Of a stretch of DNA of 64,000 nucleotides, positions 60,100 to 64,000 are shown in pieces (position 1 is the stretch's first letter; every line of letters starts with the position of its first letter). Location: assembly GCA_041389885.1 (NCBI GenBank), contig JAWKRB010000006.1, positions 292,634 to 356,633 of the forward strand, written 5' to 3'. This DNA comes from JAWKRB01 sp041389885 (GTDB lineage: Bacteria > Myxococcota_A > Polyangia > Polyangiales > Ga0077539). A program made the translations under genes and the position numbers. The notes under the pieces were generated by a model. It saw nothing but the letters and a program-made list of their open reading frames with translations. It ran no database searches and had not been told where the DNA came from.

Positions 60100-61235
60100 G
60101 TGAAGCGAGGCGTGCTGTCAGTGATGGTGGCCCTGGGCCTGGCAGGCGAGGCCTCGGCGCGGGTGTTCACCATGCCCGTGCGTCGGGCTCGGCGCGTGAG
60201 AACGAGCCGGGGGCGTGAAGCGGCACCCTCCTCCCGACGCAAGCCCATCGGGCGTCGCGACTGCACCGAGGAGTGGTCCTTCGTCGTGAACTACGCGGGC
60301 ACCGGCGCGGCGGCGACCCGGCTGGGTACTGGATCGGCGTCGACGAGATGGCCTGCGCCACCGCCGCGAACCGCCACCCGGTCGCGTCGGGCACGCCGCG
60401 CTGCTGGCCCGTGTCGCAGACGCCGTCGCTCTCGTACATCAACCCCACGGTGCCCCTGAGCTACACCGTGCGCATCCGGTCGAGCCTCGTCGCCCCTCAC
60501 GGGCGACTGCAGCGACCTGCGGACGACGCGAAGGCAGCATCGCGACGAACTACCTCACGCTCCTCGCGAGCCCGCCCAGCGACAACAACATCGTCGCCAC
60601 CTACGCGGTCGCCTACGACGTCGAGGCGCCGCAGACGCACGATGTCGCTCTCAAGAGGAAGGCTCAGTGAGCAATACAGTGGACCTACGCGGGCACCACC
60701 TCGACCACCACCGACAGCGACGGCGGCACGTCGAGCTCGGTGCCGCGCGACCTCCAGGGCTTCCCGGCTGCTCTGCGATCCGCCCCTCGGGCGCGGTGGT
60801 CGACGCGTCGACCGGCGACGCGGGCGTCGACGCGTCGCTCGGACTCGACGTCGAGACCGACGACGACGCCGGCATCGGCCGCGTGTGGCCACCTCGGGCT
60901 TCGAGAGCCTCGGCCCCAACGACGACGCGCGGTTTACCAGCGTGCGCACCTGCCAGCGACCTGATCAGCGTCTCCTCGACGGTCGCCTCCAGGACTCTCC
61001 AACGGCGTCGCCTACCGCGTCGCCGTGGTCGCGCAGGACCTCGCGGGCGCAGCGCTCGGCCTGGGCCTCCCGACGACCTGCGCATTGCCGTGCCTTCGGC
61101 GGGATTGCCAGGAGCACTGCACCGGGCCTCGGGCGGCGTCGCCGAGCCCTGGGCTGCGGCGCGCGACCTGGCTCGCGCCATAGCGGATTGGGCCTTGCGA
61201 TGGGAGCGATGATGTTGATGGCCTGGCGGCGACGG
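60100..61235 (+). pseudogene. MXAN_2561-like exported protein with MYXO-CTERM-like end, multiply frameshifted
   Basis: GTG 60100 starts VKRGVLSVMVALGLAGEASA, a signal peptide. Fragments in changing frames are DCTEEWSFVVNYAGTGAA, VDEMACATAANRHPVASG, then INPTVPLSYTVRIRSSL, VATYAVAYDVEAP, ATSGFESLGPNDDARF, NGVAYRVAVVAQDLAG and a final hydrophobic segment LGLAMGAMMLMAWRRRRR, a MYXO-CTERM-like tail. From memory this resembles the MXAN_2561 family, which is typically encoded next to an outer-membrane barrel gene, as here. At least five indels occur; end coordinate approximate. Confidence 0.6.
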
Positions 61236-61244
61236 CGACGTTCA

Positions 61245-62068
61245 AAGCGGTGGGCGCGCGGCGCGCGGTGCTCCTGGCGGCGCTGCCTGCGGCCCCACGC
61301 GCGCGCAGAAACGCGAACCTTCAAGCTCTTCGGTAGGCACGACGACCGCCGACGCTGGGGAGTCGCCGCAGAACTTTCTCTTCGAGCTCCGCGAGGCCCG
61401 GCGTGTGCCCGAAACGTCGACCCGGAAAATTCGGGCGCGCGACGCCCTTCGCGGACACATGTTCGCTTCCACGACCGGCTGCTGCCTGAGCGGCGAGTTC
61501 GACTGGCAGATCCTCCGCGTCAACCCCGTGGGTTTCGATCGGTCTCGCACTCGGCGCAGGGTACGCGTCCTTCCGGGCGGTGGCGCCGGTAGGCCAGGCG
61601 TCGATGCCCCCGGCGGCGCAGTGGACGCGCCCCGCCGACGGCCAGGAGACGACCCTCCATGGTCCCGGGCTGGGTCGGCGCGGTCGTTCGCCTGGACGGC
61701 ATCGCGCGACACACGGTGGTCCCTCTGGTGCCCTACGTGAAGTTCGGCCTGGGATTCGCCTACTGGTGGTCGACGCTGGGTGAGAACCTCTCGCGCAGGA
61801 GCGCGTCGAGCTCTCCGAACGTGCTCCCGGGCGACACCGACGTGGGCGTCGCCGCGACGGGCCTCTCCTCGGCACGCACCTCGCGGTCGGACTCATGCTC
61901 CACCTCGACTTCCTCGAGCGCGGCGCCGCCCGCCGCTGGGACTCGGTGATGGGCGTCAACCACGACTACCTCTTCGGCGAGTACACCCGCGCCGACGTCG
62001 GCACCCGGCGGCACCCAGCCTCATCGCCGCCCGAGACGTGGAACGCCGGCCTCGCCTTCGAGTTCTGA
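61245..62068 (+). pseudogene. MXAN_2562-like outer-membrane beta-barrel protein, multiply frameshifted
   Basis: Fragments recoverable in different frames are ALPAAPRARAQ (signal end), ESPQNFLFELR, FASTTGCCLSGEFDWQILRV, ALGAGYASFRAVAPVGQASM, LPGWVGAVVRLDGIARHTV, PYVKFGLGFAYWWSTLGEN, THLAVGLMLHLDFLERGAAR, RWDSVMGVNHDYLFGEYTRA and the end WNAGLAFEF at the TGA 62066-62068. The alternating aromatic strands and terminal Phe are typical of an outer-membrane barrel. From memory it matches the MXAN_2562 family, partner of the preceding gene. Start coordinate approximate. Confidence 0.6.
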
Positions 62069-62138
62069 AGGCGCCGTCACGCTGAAAAAGGGTTTGCGGA
62101 GGAGGAGCGCCCCGGCGGCCGATGGGGTCGCCAGGCGC

Positions 62139-63452
62139 TCAGGTCATCGCGGCTGCGAGGGCGGCGCCTGCCACAGCGCAGAACTTCGCAGTGAGCGAGA
62201 GGTCGGCGCCGCAGTTGTCGCAGCTCTTCTTCTGCGGCGCCAGCGAACCGCCGCACTCGGCGCAAGAACCGCCCCGGCAGGACCTGCGCGTTGCACGCGC
62301 CGCAGGCACCAGCGCGGCGCCCGCGCCCGCGCCCGCAGCGCCCGCCGCCATGCCCGCCACGCCGCCCGCGAGGGCGCCCACGGCCGGGCCGACCACGCCG
62401 CCCGCGAGGTTCGAGCCGAGGGCCGCGCCCACCGCGACCTGCGCGCCCATGCCCGCGAGGCCCGTGTTGCCGCCGCCCTGCGCGAGCCCGGCGCCCGCGC
62501 CGCGCATCGCCTCGAACTGACCGAGACGACCGATGTCGCCGCCGGCCATCTGCACGTAGGCCGCGTCGTTCGCGCGCTTCTGATCGAGCTCGAACTGCCG
62601 ACCCTGCGCGGCGTACATCGCCGTCTGCACGTCGACCTGCGCCCCGGCGGCGCGGGCCTGGGCCTGGAGCGCGGCGCGCTGGATGCCGATCTCGTCGACC
62701 TGCAGGCCCTGCAGCTGCTCGGCGACCTTGAGGCGCATCTCGTCGAAGCGCTTGATGTCCTCTTCGGGGACGTCGATCTCGAGCTTGGTGACCTTCACCA
62801 CCCGGATGCCGGCCTGCGCCAGCTCGGTCGCGTTCGCCACGCAGGCGGCGGCGAGCTCGTCCTGCATGTCCATGATGTCGAGCACGGTGCGGCGCTGCTC
62901 GCGAGCGAGCTTGCCGACCGTGGTCTTCACCGTGTTGAAGAACGAGTTGATGAACCAGTCGAAGATGTCGGCGTGCTCCTGGAACTTGCGCATGCCGAAG
63001 TACTGAAAGATCAGCGCCTCGGGGTTCTCGACGCGGAGCAGCAGCTCGCCGTGACACCGCGCCCGGAGGCGGATGTTGGTCATCGGGTCGATCATGTTCC
63101 CCAGGGAGCCGCCGAAGCGCTTGGGGTACGGCGTCCTCTTCACGAAGAAGAGGTCGGTCATGAAGATGTTGCCGCCCGTGTACTGGTCGATGAAGTTCGA
63201 CAGGAACGGGATGTTCTGCGTCGAGAGCGTGGTGCGCCCGGCGTCGAGGGTGCCGACGGGCCGCCCCTCCTTCGAGAACACGCCCCACTCGTCCGCCCGC
63301 ACCGTGCACTGCGCGAACATCGGGATCGTGCGGTCAGGGTGCTTCCAGATGAGGTCGTTGTTGTCCTCTGGACGCGCGATCATCATCTCGCGCACGCCGT
63401 TCTTCAGCGTCTCACCGCCCAGGAAGTTTTTTGCGGAGTCGATCAGTCCCAT
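62139..63452 (-). CDS. SPFH-domain protein with C-terminal zinc ribbons (YdjP-like)
   Basis: A 437-residue SPFH/band-7-type protein (MGLIDSAKNFLGGETLKNGV; IRLRARCHGELLLRVENPEA; GIRVVKVTKLEIDVPEEDIK), then an Ala/Gly-rich stretch (about 330-385) and a C-terminal double zinc ribbon. The ribbons are damaged: the in-frame reading AARATRRSCRGGS replaces what the other frame shows as CGACNAQVLPGRF, between two compensating indels at about 62280-62320, and FCAVAG near the end probably stands for FCAECG. Intact knuckles are CAECGGSLAPQKKSCDNC. It may tether proteins at membranes. Confidence 0.82.
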   Translation of the reverse strand: MGLIDSAKNFLGGETLKNGVREMMIARPEDNNDLIWKHPDRTIPMFAQCTVRADEWGVFSKEGRPVGTLDAGRTTLSTQNIPFLSNFIDQYTGGNIFMTDLFFVKRTPYPKRFGGSLGNMIDPMTNIRLRARCHGELLLRVENPEALIFQYFGMRKFQEHADIFDWFINSFFNTVKTTVGKLAREQRRTVLDIMDMQDELAAACVANATELAQAGIRVVKVTKLEIDVPEEDIKRFDEMRLKVAEQLQGLQVDEIGIQRAALQAQARAAGAQVDVQTAMYAAQGRQFELDQKRANDAAYVQMAGGDIGRLGQFEAMRGAGAGLAQGGGNTGLAGMGAQVAVGAALGSNLAGGVVGPAVGALAGGVAGMAAGAAGAGAGAALVPAARATRRSCRGGSCAECGGSLAPQKKSCDNCGADLSLTAKFCAVAGAALAAAMT

Positions 63453-63553
63453 TCGTACGCGCCTCCTGCGCTGTCTGAGACCCGAACGGACGGGCGTCTA
63501 CAACAGCGGCGCAAGAGGATACGTCCCGACTTCGCCCATCGCAACGGGCGATC

Positions 63554-64000
63554 TCAGCGACGACGTTCGATCTTCGCGCCCTTCGCCGGTCCGGCCTTCG
63601 CGCGCCGGGCGTGGATCGACAGCGAGCCCTTGCCCGCGGCCGGCGGCACGAGGCACCGCGGGCCGTTGCCGATGAGGTCCTTGCGGCCGGCCTTCAGCAG
63701 CGCCTCGCGGGCGAGGTCGTGCTGCGCCGGGTCCCAGCACATCAGCAGCGCCTTCTGGAGCTTCTTCTCGTGCAGGTCGCGCGCCGTGTAGACGGGCGTG
63801 CGGGTGAGCGGGTCGACGCCCGTGTGATACATCGTCGTGGCGAGGCTCATGGGCGTCGGGATGAAGTCCTGCACCTGCCTCGGCCGCATGCCCCGCTCCC
63901 GGAGCCAGAGCGCGAGGTCGACCATGTCCTTCAGCGTCGAGCCCGGGTGCCCCGAGATGAAATACGGCACGAGGAACTGGTTCTTGCCCGCCTCCTCCGA
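63554..64000 (-). CDS. YgiQ-family radical SAM protein, C-terminal part (runs off the right edge)
   Basis: The last about 148 residues of a UPF0313/YgiQ-type protein: NQFLVPYFISGHPGSTLKDM, RPRQVQDFIPTPMSLATTMY, HEKKLQKALLMCWDPAQHDL and GPRCLVPPAAGKG are typical of the family C-terminus. The radical SAM CxxxCxxC core lies outside the window. The Lys/Arg-rich tail is normal. The apparent start at 63970 is only a GTG within the gene. Confidence 0.85.
   Translation of the reverse strand, partial: SEEAGKNQFLVPYFISGHPGSTLKDMVDLALWLRERGMRPRQVQDFIPTPMSLATTMYHTGVDPLTRTPVYTARDLHEKKLQKALLMCWDPAQHDLAREALLKAGRKDLIGNGPRCLVPPAAGKGSLSIHARRAKAGPAKGAKIERRR

Overview
The window is extremely GC-rich and looks like a chromosomal segment of a Myxococcota bacterium (formerly myxobacterial Deltaproteobacteria, probably the Polyangia side). 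The evidence is the many lipoproteins with Asp/Ala/Pro-rich linkers after a lipobox Cys, MYXO-CTERM-like tails (Cys, one membrane segment, Arg cluster), eukaryote-like protein kinases, abundant TPR proteins, and a gene pair resembling the MXAN_2561/MXAN_2562 families. I see no insertion sequence, prophage, CRISPR array or rRNA operon. Long antisense frames are everywhere because of codon bias and are left out.

Layout. 1-8.8 kb: a HEAT-repeat protein (running off the left edge) divergent from a XerC/D recombinase, then a thioredoxin-like ferredoxin with two lipoproteins, hemL and a UbiB/ABC1 kinase. 8.8-20.2 kb: TPR and BamD-like lipoproteins, a repeat-bearing esterase lipoprotein, a hotdog thioesterase divergent from a DmdC-type acyl-CoA dehydrogenase with a perfect palindromic operator between them, a HAD phosphatase, a [2Fe-2S] ferredoxin, uridine kinase and a MYXO-CTERM protein. 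20.2-25.3 kb: a Tol-Pal type envelope locus (tolB, tolA-like, tolR, tolQ) with an ECF sigma factor inserted on the opposite strand, then a rhomboid protease.

25.3-32.1 kb is the most interesting part. It holds a frameshifted membrane sensor with a degenerate sigma54-activator-type AAA domain. Next come three tightly coupled genes, an intact ketosynthase, a ketosynthase that has lost its whole catalytic triad (chain-length-factor-like), and an alpha-oxoamine synthase. Two free-standing acyl carrier proteins are divergent from these. This is a minimal type II ketosynthase/CLF/ACP set coupled to an amino-acid-condensing PLP enzyme, so a candidate lipid or natural-product pathway. A tRNA-Leu(UAA) follows.

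32.2-39.3 kb: very large secreted proteins, one fusing a MYXO-CTERM tail to a second lipoprotein signal, a PfkB sugar kinase and a PDZ lipoprotein. 39.4-49.5 kb: a transmembrane Ser/Thr kinase, purB-purC-purS, proS, rnc, dut and a zinc-ribbon pseudokinase. 49.5-55.9 kb (minus strand): thioredoxin, a DHH-motif protein, a GT-C-like membrane protein overlapping an M16 peptidase, and a PpiD/SurA-type foldase. 56.0-64 kb: rpsO with a strong promoter and terminator, then pnp and asd, both broken by several indels, a MXAN_2561/2562-like pair equally broken, an SPFH protein with damaged zinc ribbons and the C-terminal end of a YgiQ-type radical SAM protein. The indels concentrate between about 58.16 and 62.3 kb and hit two housekeeping genes, so I read that block as poor consensus sequence and not true decay.
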